DNA of 64,000 nt from Sphaerulina vaccinii (GCA_022570795.1 JAKUDP010000002.1:2046001-2110000), one strand, 5' to 3'; positions 43,847 to 55,118 are shown, counted from the first letter of the stretch. Notes: generated from the letters alone by a model not told the origin. Made by a program: numbers and translations.

Positions 43847-45255
43847 TCACGGTAGTGTCTTGATCTCATGAATGAGCCCAGCCTTCTGCAGACGTTCAAG
43901 GTATGCCGAGCCAAGTGTCGCAGGCGTGAGAACGCCACCGCCGAGCTCATGCGCAAATGTCTTGTCGCGTGCAATGGTGACTGCAGCTTCGGCGAGGAAG
44001 ACTCCAGTCAGATCATACATGCTACCATTCCAGCGCATACGAGCATGCGCACGCTTGGGATCATTCTCGTCAGAGACGTCCGCGTTGGCTATCGCTCGCC
44101 ATTCGCAGTGCTCTTTACTTGCTTCTCTGTGATAGACCAGTCAGTAAAATCTCCTTATATGTGTGGCGAGGATGTTCGACCTACTCTTTACCCAAGCCTT
44201 CGCCTGGCTGGTAAACGAACTTCTTCAACAGCCATCGAACAGGTGGAAGAATCAGGGCTACCATGCCGAATGTCAAGGCAAGATGCACCAGAAATCCTTG
44301 CACACTGTTGCGAGCTTTCATGTATGCGCTAATCTGAAACTTTTGGCCGTAGTATTTGCCGTTGTCGTAGAGACTCCATGTCCTGTTGACGATGGGAATG
44401 TCGCTTGGGCCTTGAATACTGTCTGTGAGCAGACCTAGATCAGGGACTGTTCTTAATCCAGTGAGCTTCTCATAGATCGGTCTGCCACGATGGATTGGTG
44501 GCGTGACGACGGACAGTGAGTAGGGAGACATGCTTTTGGCCAGCTCACCCGGTCCGTAAGTGTCGAACAGTGTAAGGACAGTATCGAGCGTTCCTCCAGA
44601 GGGCGTTCCATCCAGGTCGTAAATGGTATCGATCAGCTCCTTTGTACCAACATTCAGTGTCTCGCGGATATGAGTGACTAGCGCCCAAGCGATCAGATCT
44701 GTAGGTGCGCTTTCAACGCCGTTTTGAGGGATCATGATTGCTCCATTCTTCTTCGCAAGAGCATGATATTTCCGTGTCATGTCGTATACCCATGGCCTGG
44801 CTACACGTCAGCATCTCTACCTTCTTCACGCACTGAACAAACTCACACTTCGCCAGTACAATCCAGATAGTGTGTGCCTGTCTCGGCGCAGGCTGCGAAA
44901 GCTGCTTCGCCATACTTGTGGAAAGGCCCAACTGTCGAGATGAGAACCTTCGTCTTCTTGGCCAAGTCTGTCAATTCACTCTTGTTGAGCTGTGAGATTT
45001 CCACGCCAGGCTGCACACGATCTGGATGTTCTGCACGAAGCTCATCTGCCACGGTTCGCAACTTGCTTTCGGATCTGCCTGCAATGGCCCACTTGAGGTC
45101 TGTAGGAAGCTGTCGAGCAATATGCTCAGCGGTATACTTGCCAGCTGCAACGACGTCAGTACTAACTATCAATCGATCTGGAGGAATGGCAAACGCGTAC
45201 TGTAGCCTGTCGCACCGAACACGATGATCTCGTATTTCCGCTGCTGCTGAGCCAT
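43847..45255 (-). CDS. Saccharopine dehydrogenase-like oxidoreductase
   Basis: Four exons, 45201-45255, 44847-45144, 44185-44796 and 43847-44126, have phases that all agree and give 414 aa. The N-terminal Rossmann motif is split by intron 1 and reads YEIIVFGATGYTGKYTAEHI, followed by AIAGRSESKLRTVADEL, VLISTVGPFHKYGEAAFAAC and THYLDCTGEVPWV. This is the NAD(P)-binding half of the saccharopine-dehydrogenase-like family, whose fungal members are mostly uncharacterised. Near the end are a membrane-like helix (GFLVHLALTFGMVALILPPV) and the family C-terminal segment MYDLTGVFLAEAAVTIARD. It is probably membrane or lipid-droplet associated, as in animal SCCPDH (inference). It is not a lysine-pathway enzyme by its motifs. 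Confidence 0.9.
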
Positions 45256-45704
45256 CTTGGAAGTATGGAGTGAGTGCAGGATGGTAGAGCAATGAAGAAG
45301 AGGAAAATGTTGAACGTGGAAGTCGTGTTACCTAGGCTGGTCGGAAGAGGTGCTCAGAACAGACAGCTTCCCGTTCGCATATGATGATGACGATTCTCTG
45401 TTGTAGTGGTAGAACATAGAGTTCACTTCACTATTCATACCATTGAGTTGACGACGGAGCGATGGAGTATACGCGGGTAGACTGCACGCACGCTACGCTC
45501 ATCTCAATGACATGCAACTGTGGTTGTTTAGAAAGTAGTTGAAAAGAGGGAAGGAGCGATCCATCGAGGTCGTTCCTGCCTCAGGCAAGCTGGCTAGCGT
45601 CTTGGCACAATTTCGCGCACCATGCTGGAAGGAAGTTCTCCAGCAAGCACACCTCTGAACTTGAACACCAGCAACCCTCTCGTCAACCACATAACACCGC
45701 CAAA
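45256..45704. other. Divergent promoter region of the oxidoreductase and eL43 genes
   Basis: About 450 bp between divergent starts. No coding sequence is recognised. Confidence 0.5.
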
Positions 45705-46194
45705 ATGACGAAGCGCACAAAGAAGGTCGGAATCACCGGTAAATACGGTACCCGGTATGCCTCCCCCCCACGAACGACAGCGGCCTCGACGAGATGGAGC
45801 ACGAGTTGGACTTCAGGTCCTCCTTGATGAAATGCAACGGCTCTGCGCGAGGCCTGCACACAAACATACGGATGAGAACAATCTCTGACAATTTGGAACA
45901 GTTACGGTGCTTCCCTGCGTAAGCAGGTCAAGAAGATCGAAATTTCGCAGCACGCCCGATACACTTGCACATTCTGCGGAAAGGTGTCAGTGAAGCGTGT
46001 CGCCGTCGGAATCTGGGACTGCCGGTCATGTGGAAAGACCGTTGCTGGAGGCGCATACACCGTGTCGTACGTACCTAGTCGAGGAATATCAGCTCGAAGA
46101 AGGAGGTGTACTGACGAGACCGCACAACAGGACACCAGCTGCTGCTGCCACCCGCTCTACCATCAGACGTCTGCGCGAGATTGCTGAGGTTTAA
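45705..46194 (+). CDS. RPL43: 60S ribosomal protein eL43 (L37Ae)
   Basis: Three exons, 45705-45754, 45902-46066 and 46131-46194, with introns of 147 and 64 bp, give 92 aa, the standard length. The sequence MTKRTKKVGITGKYGTRYGA, the zinc-ribbon cysteines in YTCTFCGK and WDCRSCGK, and the end TRSTIRRLREIAEV are unmistakable. The protein is a structural part of the large ribosomal subunit. The long first intron close to the start is typical of fungal ribosomal protein genes. Every splice junction restores the conserved protein exactly. Confidence 0.97.
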
Positions 46195-46798
46195 ATGACG
46201 ATTCTGGTTCCATTGGGGGAAATTCCAAGGAGTTATACATGGCCGCACACACACAGGCTCGACATGTGATGCCCAGCATGAAGCTTGAGCAAGGAACGGT
46301 TTACTAGCGGACTCGACGAATGAAAACTCTCAGAACGACCCCAATCTACATTTCTACGTTGTCCTCTCGATCGACCAGCGATGCTCACGTCGTCTACAAC
46401 TACTTTCTGCACTCTGCTCGGCGATTCCTTTGTCCTTGCTGTACAGAAGGCGAGACGAATCGGACCAATCGGCACTATGAGACATAGTGGCGTGTCCAGT
46501 CGAGGCCGACATTTGTATTATTCAACACACGGTGTGGTTGCACACTGCCCAAGCACAACGATATCCTCTAACCCACATTCCTGCCTTGACTTTGTCACCC
46601 GCTCAGCTGGTCAGTGGCCACAGAAGCGAAACAAAACTGACCCCCAGATCCGCGTGACGCGGCACCTACCGCACTAGCTCGAACACCATATAACTCTCAG
46701 ATGCTCCATCTTCCTTACCTCAACCTCACGACCTCGCATCGAACACATGACCACTTCTGCATACTCGCTTCGAAAGACTACGTGGTCTATACCAAGAC
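46195..46798. other. Intergenic region upstream of the RING-PHD gene
   Basis: About 600 bp. Only short frames occur. It holds the eL43 3' UTR and the promoter of the next gene. Confidence 0.45.
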
Positions 46799-48839
46799 AT
46801 GGCAGACACATGCATCGTCTGCTTGGGTGACCTCCAACAAACGTCACATGACGAAGATCCACCGCCTGGAGCGCCCACTACGCGCATTAAGACTGAGCCC
46901 TTGGGCGATGACGCCAAGATAGCAACCACCACGTCCATTGTGAAAAGGTACCACCCCACGATGAGCTGAACCAGACCCTGACCTCGCCGTCACGGCGACC
47001 ATTACATACTGGAGGCCTTCGCGCCGCTTCCACACCGCTACCATGTCGGTACACTGCTTCCTCTCTTGGACGGCTTGAAGATCTAGAAGATATTCGCCAG
47101 ATAAGCTTGGAGGTGAGGCTCTTCCTTAGCTCTGCAATTCATGCACAGCCGCTGGAGGCCTCCAGTATGATTGCGATGTGAACCATGCTGACGTGTGATC
47201 CCGCAGTGCTGACAACGACGCCGAAGATGTTGCCCATTTACTACCATGCAAACACGATCTACACCATGCGTGCCTTAAGCCTTGGGTCGAACGCGCCAAT
47301 AGCTGTCCTATCTGCCGAACCGTGTTCAATATGGTCGAGGTCAGCCATACAGTTGGAGGGCCCATCATCGATAGCTATGCGGTCAAGGACAAGACACAAG
47401 AGGTGGACATTGATCCAAGCATGATAGTCGAAGAGGACGAGCTCTTCGCTGTGGAGCCGTTTGAGCCTTGTCTAGTATGCGGTGTGCTGGACGACGGTCA
47501 TGGTGTCATGTACTGCGATGGATGCGATAAGACAGTCCATATCTTCTGTGCTGGACACGACAATGCGCCGGATGTCTGGTACTGTGAGACTTGTCTTGCG
47601 GATCTTGAGAACGATGCAGATCTACCCGGACTGGCTGCTGCTGCTCGAAGACGTCCACGAGCCCGAAGAAACAACGGCAACGCTAATGCTAATGGTACTC
47701 GCGCTGGGCCGAGAAGACGTCGTAACAACGATGCCACATGGACTCGAATCTGGCAGGAAGTCTCGCGCCAAATCGATCTCGACTTGGACTTCCCGTTCGA
47801 AGAAGAGGTCGATCAGAGGCAGTCTGCAGCTACACGCCAGGAGCTTGCACGCTGGGAGGCGAGACTTCGTGTGGCAGGACCAGATCGGAACCGCCTTCGG
47901 AATGTTGCTCAAGCGAATTTGCAACGTAACGAACCAGAGTCTCAAGAGGAGTTGCGCGCTTGGAATGCATTTGAGAAGGCACGAGACTCACAAGAAGCAC
48001 CAAGCGAGATAAGACGTCGCCGAAAGCGTCGTGCTACACAGTCGCCAGCGTCTCCCAGTGAACCACAACAGCCAGCCGAACAACCTCAGCTCAAAAGACC
48101 ACGTCTACGCCGCCCACGAGCTGCTGATCAGCCTGAATCCTCTGCTGCTGCGGCAAGACGACGAGGAGAGGGACCGACTTTTCTCTCGTCTCTTTTGCGG
48201 GAGGTTGAGAATAAGCCTGCTTCGGCAGCCTCACCAGCGACATCTGATCAGGCGTTTGGACAGTATTCACCTCGACAAACATCGCCCATGCACTCACCAG
48301 CATCTTCAGAAGCAGGCACTCCCCAGGCCACCACTCCACCACCTCAACGACCGTCTTCGCCGCCACTCTCATCGAACATTATCCCTGCCACCTCTCCGCT
48401 AGGAGCGACATTCTCTCCATTTTCTCCAATCACAACAAGAGATGAACCTGGGCATACGAATGGCCTTCGACACCGCGGTCGACGACGTCGTGCCGTGGAC
48501 GAAGAGGATGAGCGCAACGAGGCATCGTCGGATGATCGAGCAGGATCGCATTCACCTTCTCGCAATCTGTCCTATCCTGCCAAAGAGGAGATACAGCGCA
48601 TGGTAAAGGTTTCTTTGAAGCCACGTTACGTGGAGAAGGAAATCGACAAAGACCAATATACGGACATCAACAAGGCCGTCTCACGCAGACTTTACGACCT
48701 AGTACGAGATGCAACGGCATTGGCGGACCAGGCAGAGCGCGAGCGGCTGCAAGGCGTTGCTAACGACGAGGTGGAAAAGGCTGTTGCCGCCTACAGGTCC
48801 GCACCTACTGGCGACACTACGACAGACGCATCGGACTGA
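46799..48839 (+). CDS. RING and PHD finger protein (PHRF1-like)
   Basis: The model has two exons, 46799-46947 and 47207-48839, giving 593 aa. Exon 1 begins MADTCIVCLGDL, the first C-x2-C of a RING. Exon 2 supplies the rest (AHLLPCKHDLHHACLKPWVE, then SCPICRTVFNMVE). The phase fits (AG+T), but the 259-bp intron is long with a weak GTACCA donor, so a small extra exon is possible. A PHD finger follows (CLVCGVLDDGHGVMYCDGCD, then HIFCAGHDNAPDVWYCETC), then a long basic, disordered stretch with Arg/Pro-rich segments. The conserved C-terminus (VEKEIDKDQYTDINKAVSRR) is shared by RING-PHD proteins of fungi. The RING implies ubiquitin ligase activity and the PHD implies histone-tail reading, so a nuclear role is likely. 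Confidence 0.82.
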
Positions 48840-49152
48840 CATTCGGCATGCACGACGGAGTTCACTAGCATACTCGCACACATTGATATGGAGTTTTTGG
48901 GAGGCTGGCGCTAATGTTACCACGATACCCCGATGTAAATGACGCGATGACTTGCACTGTATATATATATATACAGCGTGTAACGACGAGCAATTATTTG
49001 ACCAGAACCCGCCTGTTCGATTCTCTGTCAGTGCGGGCTGTTTGGCCGATCTCTCTTCCACGCTTCGGCCAAAGCTGAACAGCGGCCGGCGTCCGCAAAC
49101 CTTCAAGACCTTGTGAAATCCCTCACCACGCAGATAATACAGAAACACAATC
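48840..49152. other. Short intergenic region with a TA run
   Basis: About 310 bp between the RING-PHD stop and the D-amino-acid oxidase start, with a (TA)n run at about 48960-48974. Nothing else is recognised. Confidence 0.5.
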
Positions 49153-50388
49153 ATGTCTTCGCATGTGCTAGTCATTGGGTAAGCATGGCCAGGTCTCTTT
49201 TCATGAATATGGACTGACATTTTACTGCCAGAGCTGGCGTCATCGGCCTTTCCAACGCTATCTTCGTAGCCGAAACCGGCTACAAAGTCACAATCATTGC
49301 AGCACACGTACCGGGCGATGAGAGCATAGACTATACTTCTCCCTGGCAGGTCACTTGCTCACATCCGCTGCAACCTGGTTCACAGCTAACAGGCTTGCAG
49401 GGCTGGTGCACATTGGCGAACACATGCGATCGCGTCTGAACCAGAACTCTGCGATTGGGATGTTCAGACTTTCAAAGAATGGAACAAGTTGCTCACAGCC
49501 GAAGCGAAAGATCATCAACTACCAAGATCGGGTATCAAGATGCAAGAGTCTCTTCATTACTGGGATGGCCCGATCGTAGAAGACTTATGGTGGGCACCAC
49601 ATGTGGAAGACTATCGCGAGCTTGCCCTTACAGAGGAGCCCGTCAGAACGATCAATGCTGGTCGTCCGCCACATGCACCTGAGATCAAATTTGCCGCATA
49701 TTCTCGTGCGCACAGCCTCGATGCACCTGGTCATCTTCTGTATCTGCAGGATAGGGCGAGGAGAGCTGGAGTTGTCATCTTCCAATCCACGTTGCCAACA
49801 GATGGCGGTCTGTCGAAAGCATTAGAAACAGCCGAAGGCATTTCGAATGCAATCAGTCGCGGACCTGTCGATATCTTCATCAACTGCACTGGCCTTGGAG
49901 CAAAGAAACTCTGTGGAGATGACGCTCTACATCCTATCAGAGGACAAACAGTGCTCGTGAAGGGCGAAGCCCACGCTACAAGGACGAGATATCATGCTGG
50001 AACTATTGGCAAAGGTGATACTTCTTACTGCATCCCTCGGCCTGGAGCTGGTACTACCATTCTCGGAGGAACAAAAGAAGTTGGGAACTGGAGTCCTGAG
50101 CCCGACGAGATTGTTACGAAGAGGATCTTGGAAAGATGTTCTTGGATGGTGCCAGAGTTGCTGACTGCTGAAGACGGAAGCTTTGAGGTCATCTCTTTGC
50201 AGTGTGGACTAAGACCGGGACGGACCGGAGGACCGAGAGTTGAGACAGAAGACATCGACGGCAAGAGAGTTGTTCATGCTTATGGACATGCTGGAGGTGG
50301 ATTTCAGAACAGTGTTGGATGCGCGAGAAAGGTTGTGAAGCTGGTGAAGGAGAGCCTAGATCCGAATACGATCAGCTCGAAACTCTAG
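49153..50388 (+). CDS. D-amino-acid oxidase, peroxisomal, with a GC-AG intron
   Basis: Three exons, 49153-49178, 49232-49345 and 49401-50388, give 375 aa. The FAD enzyme oxidises D-amino acids to keto acids, ammonia and peroxide. The FAD motif spans intron 1 (VLVIGAGVIGLSNAIFVAET). Intron 2 begins GC, not GT. Only that boundary yields YTSPWAGAHWRTHA, the family's second FAD-contact motif, in the right frame. Later landmarks are FINCTGLGAKKL, IRGQTVLVKGEA, YCIPRPGAGTTILGGTKEVG, and near the end GLRPGRTGGPRVE and HAYGHAGGGFQNSVGCA with the conserved Arg and GH..GG of the family. It ends in SKL, a strong PTS1 peroxisomal signal. D-aspartate oxidase is a close relative and cannot be fully excluded. 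Confidence 0.92.
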
Positions 50389-50564
50389 GCTAGCGTCCTC
50401 CATGCCAATCCTGTCAAGCACGTGGCAGCTGGTGCGTCAGCACCGTCACTTCCCGGCGCCATTATTGTACTAAAAGCATTGAACGCCTATCTCGGCGCAC
50501 GTTTTGCGAACGTGCACTGAGAAGTGGCAGGGCAGAATCTCAATGGCAAAAACTAATAAACTGG

Positions 50565-50570
50565 TATAAA
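50565..50570 (+). promoter_or_regulatory. TATA-like element of the acid phosphatase gene
   Basis: TATAAA lies 62 bp before the ATG at 50632, a usual place for a fungal TATA box. Inference only. Confidence 0.4.
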
Positions 50571-50631
50571 GTCGCCAAGCTCGTCTCTAGCTGCAGGTAC
50601 CAAGACTCCCAAGAACATTTCTCGCTTCGCA

Positions 50632-52533
50632 ATGCTGGGCACCACAACTTACGCTGGCTTTGTAGCCTTGACCTTGTCAAGCCATGCGCTGGCGAACGGG
50701 TATGGCTCGGATCAGAAGCTGCTGACAGATCTCAACGAGATTTCTAAGGTGAGTAACCTGTATTTGTGCACAAGCAATCGACTGACAATTCGGTACTGTA
50801 GTACTGGGGTATGGAATGACTCAAGCGAGAACTATAGCATAAGTCTCTAACAGCCTGTAGGGCAGATCTCCCCGTACAGAGACAATGAAGCGAACGCCTT
50901 CGGAGTCATCGACGCTGGCCTACCGGATGGCTGTCAGATTGAGCAAGTTCACTCACTACAAAGACACGCTCAGCGATTTCCCACGAGCTACTTTGATGAT
51001 GGAGTGAACAACGAGAACTTTGCAGAGAAGCTGCACAACTTCACTTCCACAAAGAAGGGTTCCTTCACTGGGCCTTTGTCCTTCCTCAACACTTACAGCT
51101 ACCAAATGGGCGAAGGTTTCCTGACCGGACTAGGAGCAGACACGGAATTTAAATCTGGTGTGACGTTCTGGAATCGATACGGCAGGACCCTTTACAATGC
51201 CACTGTAGGACAAGTTAACTATAATGCGTCCTACGTCAATGGCACTGCTCGGCCTAAGCCAGTTCTGCGCACGACTGGACAGAGTCGTATTGAGAACTCG
51301 CAGATCTCATGGTCTCTAGGCTTCTTTGGTCCATCTTTCAACAAAGTCCAGGACCCAGAGCTCACAGCATTCACGAACGGCTCGCTCTTTGATGTAGTAA
51401 TCATTCCTGAAGGTGGCACGGAGAACAACACTCTGGCTGCTTACGACTCGTGCTTCAATGATCTGCTCGATCAGGTTGCATATATCGGTGACGATTACCT
51501 CTTCTTCCAATACGTTCCACTATATATTGGAGAAGCCACTGCACGAATGAACAAGTATGCTCCTTCTGGCTTCAGATTCAACAACAACGATACCTACGCA
51601 ATGCAGTCCATCTGTGCATACGAGCAAGCATTCATCGGCATGAGCGACTTCTGCGGCCTCTTCACAGCAGACGAGTGGGCCGGCTTTGAACAAACTCTTG
51701 ATATCGAATACTACAACGACTATGGCTACGGTAACCCTACAGGACGTGCCCAAGGACTCGGCTACCAACAAGAACTTCTCGCTCGTCTTACGAACCAATA
51801 TATCACCAGCAGCAACTCCTCCGTCAACAGCACTCTTACCAACAACGCCCAAGACTTTCCACTTGGCCGACCATTCTACGCTGATTTCTCTCACGACGAT
51901 ATCATCGTCTCAGCACTTGCGAGTATGTCTGTTGATTACTTCCGCGAGCACCCAGATCTGAAGCAGTATCCACCAAACCCGAACAGACACTTCATCCTCT
52001 CGAAGATGACGCCTTTCGGAGCCAGACTGATCACTGAAGTCATTGGGTGTGCGAAGCCAGATCCTGTTGCTGTGCATGATCATCGTACTTCCTACACGCC
52101 GGGACAGTATGGTTACAACCCAGCAAATGCAACGCATAAGTTCATTCGCGTAAGTTTGGACTTTCAAACGTGATATAGGGATTAGCTAACATGATTCAGA
52201 TGCGTCTCAACAACGGCATCGTGCCTTTGAACTCCATTCGTGGCGGAGCATGCGAGGGTCGAACAGACGGACTGTGCGCGATGGACAAGTTTCTGGCATC
52301 GCAGTACGAGGCTGTTAAGCTTGCCAACTACGATTTTGCTTGTTATGCGAACTTTACGATCTTGAACACGACTAACAACAATGATTATGATGGAACTATC
52401 AGCGCCAATTCGTCAGGTAAGGTGATATGAAGGAGTCATGTGGAATGGGTCTTTGCTGACATGACTTACAGGAATTGTTGTGAACCCCGGAAGGATCACT
52501 GCGGAGTATATCGACGAGCTGTTCGGTTACTAA
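50632..52533 (+). CDS. Secreted histidine acid phosphatase (phytase-like) with a 7-nt microexon
   Basis: Five exons, 50632-50748, 50802-50808, 50861-52149, 52200-52416 and 52472-52533, give 563 aa. The second is a 7-nt microexon that supplies YWG in the family sequence YWGQISPY. A signal peptide (MLGTTTYAGFVALTLSSHAL) leads in. The branch-2 histidine phosphatase motif is LQRHAQRFPT (RHxxRxP, with Ala for the usual Gly), and the proton-donor motif is SHDD in FYADFSHDDIIVSALAS. Cysteines and many N-glycosylation sites fit an extracellular enzyme. The family includes phytases and acid phosphatases that release phosphate. Substrate preference cannot be read. Expression under phosphate starvation is likely but not shown by the sequence. 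Confidence 0.92.
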
Positions 52534-52966
52534 GTGTAGGCTGAGATCGCGCACTCGGAGTGGATGGTGAAGTCGAAAACGATTATGTACATATCCAGTC
52601 GCCATCTGTCGACCGGAGGCGAGAATTGCAAAAGTACTCCAGAACCATCATCAATAGTTCGTGTCCTTAGTCATTACCGCTAGCAGACTCGCCCAACAGC
52701 TGTGTGCTGCACAATGGTTCGAGCGTCAACCGAAGTCGACAACTTTATCAATGACTGTTGGCGGTGCGTGATCCAAGTGTGTCGATATATGCTCAGTGAA
52801 AGTGGCGACGAAGTCAACACATTGACTACATGCAACACGAAAGAGTCACGCATCGAGAACAGGTCTGTGGAGAGGACCATGATGATTCAGTCATTATTTT
52901 GATTATTTCTCTCCTATCGTACATATATCATAGCTTCATAGTCATAATCTCAAGACTCTGACAGGC
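52534..52966. other. Convergent intergenic region
   Basis: About 430 bp between the stops of the phosphatase gene and the small repeat-protein gene. No coding sequence is recognised. Confidence 0.5.
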
Positions 52967-53304
52967 TTACTTGCCAACAGATCCATCGCTGAACTTGGCG
53001 CCCTTGGTGTCGTGGATAGCGTTGGGCACAACCTTCTCGACCTTCTCTGGCAGACCCTCCTGAAGAGTCTTTGGCACAATGGAGTCACCAGTGGCGTGGC
53101 TAACCTTTCCAGTCTTCTGGTTGCTGCCAGTGTTGTGTGCGGCGTCAGGGACCTTCTCCTCGACGGACTTAGGGACCTGTTGAATGTCAGAGGAAATCAC
53201 ATGAGTTGACAGAGGCGTATACTGACAGCTTCCTGGACCTTGTTTGGGAGGCTGCTGTCGGTGGCGTGGGATGCGCCTTGGCCGGATGCGTTTGTAGAAG
53301 ACAT
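52967..53304 (-). CDS. Small protein with an internal ~33-residue duplication
   Basis: Two exons, 53227-53304 and 52967-53176, with a 50-bp intron (GTCAGT, CAACAG) in phase 0, give 95 aa. The protein has two imperfect copies of one unit. The first runs SHATDSSLPNKVQEAVPKS, then VEEKVPDAAHNTG. The second runs SHATGDSIVPKTLQEGLPEK, then VEKVVPNAIHDTKG. It is hydrophilic, has no cysteine, signal peptide or membrane helix, and is rich in Lys, Glu, Val and Pro. It looks like a stress-type, intrinsically disordered or amphipathic-helix protein (compare small Hsp12-like or conidiation proteins), but I do not recognise the family. The donor GTCAGT is slightly unusual. The splice is supported because it joins the two halves of the first repeat. 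Confidence 0.7.
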
Positions 53305-54358
53305 TCTTGCTGCTGTTGATTGCTTGATGATGTTGCGAGTGATGATTGTTGTGCGGAACATGAGGATTGCTTGGGATAAGGAGTCGAAGTACAGTGGGAG
53401 TTGTCCTATATTATATATGAGCAGGTATGAGAACACGGAGCAACATCGTTGCGTGCTTTGTTCCACCGGGCTTTGGGACTCTTCCAAGCCCGACTATTGG
53501 AAGTGTAGGCATCATAATTGCATTCGGTGGTACATGTCGTGCTTCCATTCACTCGAGTCCGGACTACAAGGATCATAAGACCATAAGTCATCCACAACTC
53601 GTCATGGATCTCGCAATCGTGGAATAGACTGGCTGCAAACGCGAGCTGCAGCGTTTCTGCACAATCGTGGCTGCTAGGCAGACAGTCGGTCGTCGGCGCC
53701 GCTGGTAGGACGGCCGTGCATCTAGCCTTCTCCAGACGTGCTTGCGAAGTGCACATGAAAGATGGAGATGCGTTCGGTGCTTGTGAATCCTTTGATATCG
53801 TCACCACGACGTACACCAAGACTCGAACGAGAGGTCTTCCACAATGGGACCTTTTGGTGGCGTCTTGACAGCTGGTGGTAGAGGCTTGTTCAGTCTCAGG
53901 CCTGTATTCGTATCATTGAAAGCACATTCACACAACATGGCTTCGATATTGTGAATGTTTGCAATTGCCTGGTGCCCGATGGCTTCGCCACGGCATCCAC
54001 AGCGAGAGAACGACTTCTTGCGCCGCGACAAGCTGGTCGATGCTGAGATGTTGTAAGCGTTCTGAGAGCTTCATGATGTTGTTGTCTAGTGTGTTGGAAA
54101 GTTGATGTAGGTGTTCGAAGTGTCTTCTTGGTGGCGGTCCTCGCCCTTGCCTTGTGTTCGTGGGGAGAAATGGGGAGGAAGTCGCGATGGATGAGTAAGC
54201 AACAGGAAGGTACGAGATTCTGCTCTCTAACCAGACCAGACCATACTCACCATCCTCACTTCAACCTCATCTGCAACAACCACTACCCACTTCTACGTAT
54301 CACGATCGCCGCCGGGGAAGAGACGAACATCAAGGACATTTGATCCACGACCGCCAAC
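53305..54358. other. Divergent intergenic region, possibly with an unresolved minus-strand gene
   Basis: About 1 kb. Two minus-strand frames, 53801-54031 (starting MSRRKKSFSRCGCRGEAIGH) and 53406-53819, could be exons of one gene, but I found no join that both obeys splice rules and gives a known family. Confidence 0.35.
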
Positions 54359-54741
54359 ATGTCTCGCCATCACCCGTAAGCAGCGCAGTCCCCAATCCAT
54401 ATCATATTTGCAAGTGCTAACAGTTTCACAGCGATCTCGTCATGTGCCGCAAGACGGCAGGCATCTCCATCGGCCGACTCTGCGACAAATGCGACGGAAA
54501 GTGCCCAGTCTGCGACTCCTACGTGCGACCTACGACTCTGGTTCGAATCTGCGACGAATGCGCCTTCGGAAACTACCAGAACAAGTGTGTAGTCTGTGGC
54601 GGCGAGGGCATCTCAGACGCCTTCTACTGCTTCGAATGTACGCGACTGGAAAAGGATAGAGACGGGTGTCCAAAGATCATCAACTTGGGCAGTTCGAGGA
54701 CGGATCTGTTCTACCAGAAAAAGAACTTCAGGAATCATTGA
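54359..54741 (+). CDS. RDS3: PHF5A/Rds3 splicing factor (SF3b subunit)
   Basis: Two exons, 54359-54375 and 54432-54741, with a 56-bp intron after MSRHHP, give 108 aa, about the standard length of 110. The protein is a zinc-knot subunit of the SF3b complex of U2 snRNP, which recognises the intron branch point. The cysteine pairs are all present: MCRKTAG, LCDKCDGKCPVCDSYV, RICDECAF, CVVCGG, YCFECTRLEKDRDGCP, and the conserved tail TDLFYQKKNF. It is one of the most conserved eukaryotic proteins and here is intact. Confidence 0.97.
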
Positions 54742-55118
54742 GGGAAGAAGGAAGCAATGTTTTGGTTATACTAGAGACCACACCATCCGCAGGACCATAC
54801 TGCGCTATATGCTTTGGCAGTCGAGAGCGGAAAAAGAGGATAGCAGCTCTTCCTGGACAAGCTGGGCAGTTCTCGATCGAGATGCGAGATATGCCGCCGG
54901 GCGTGGCAGTCCGTACTGCACGACGTGTGCTTTCATCAGCCAGACCATACAACACGACCACGCGCACCCAGAATTGGTTCAAAGATCGTGTGCTTGGCCG
55001 GCAAATGGTCGACTCGAGGATGATTAGGGAAGTGGAGGTTGGGCAGCATAGTTGTGGTATGGTTACATCCCAAGCTCTTTCAAATTTCAACCATGTACTT
55101 ATGTCTTGAACAGCTCTC
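54742..55118. other. Convergent intergenic region
   Basis: About 380 bp. Frames on both strands (54596-55109 plus, 54728-55198 minus) overlap each other and the neighbours' ends. They look like shadows or UTR. Confidence 0.45.

Noticed and set aside
48960..48974. (TA)n run before the D-amino-acid oxidase gene
   Set aside because: A short simple repeat with no sign of function.
54666..55109. Plus-strand frame of 147 codons after PHF5A
   Set aside because: It overlaps the PHF5A stop region in another frame and has no homology I recognise. Probably 3' UTR.
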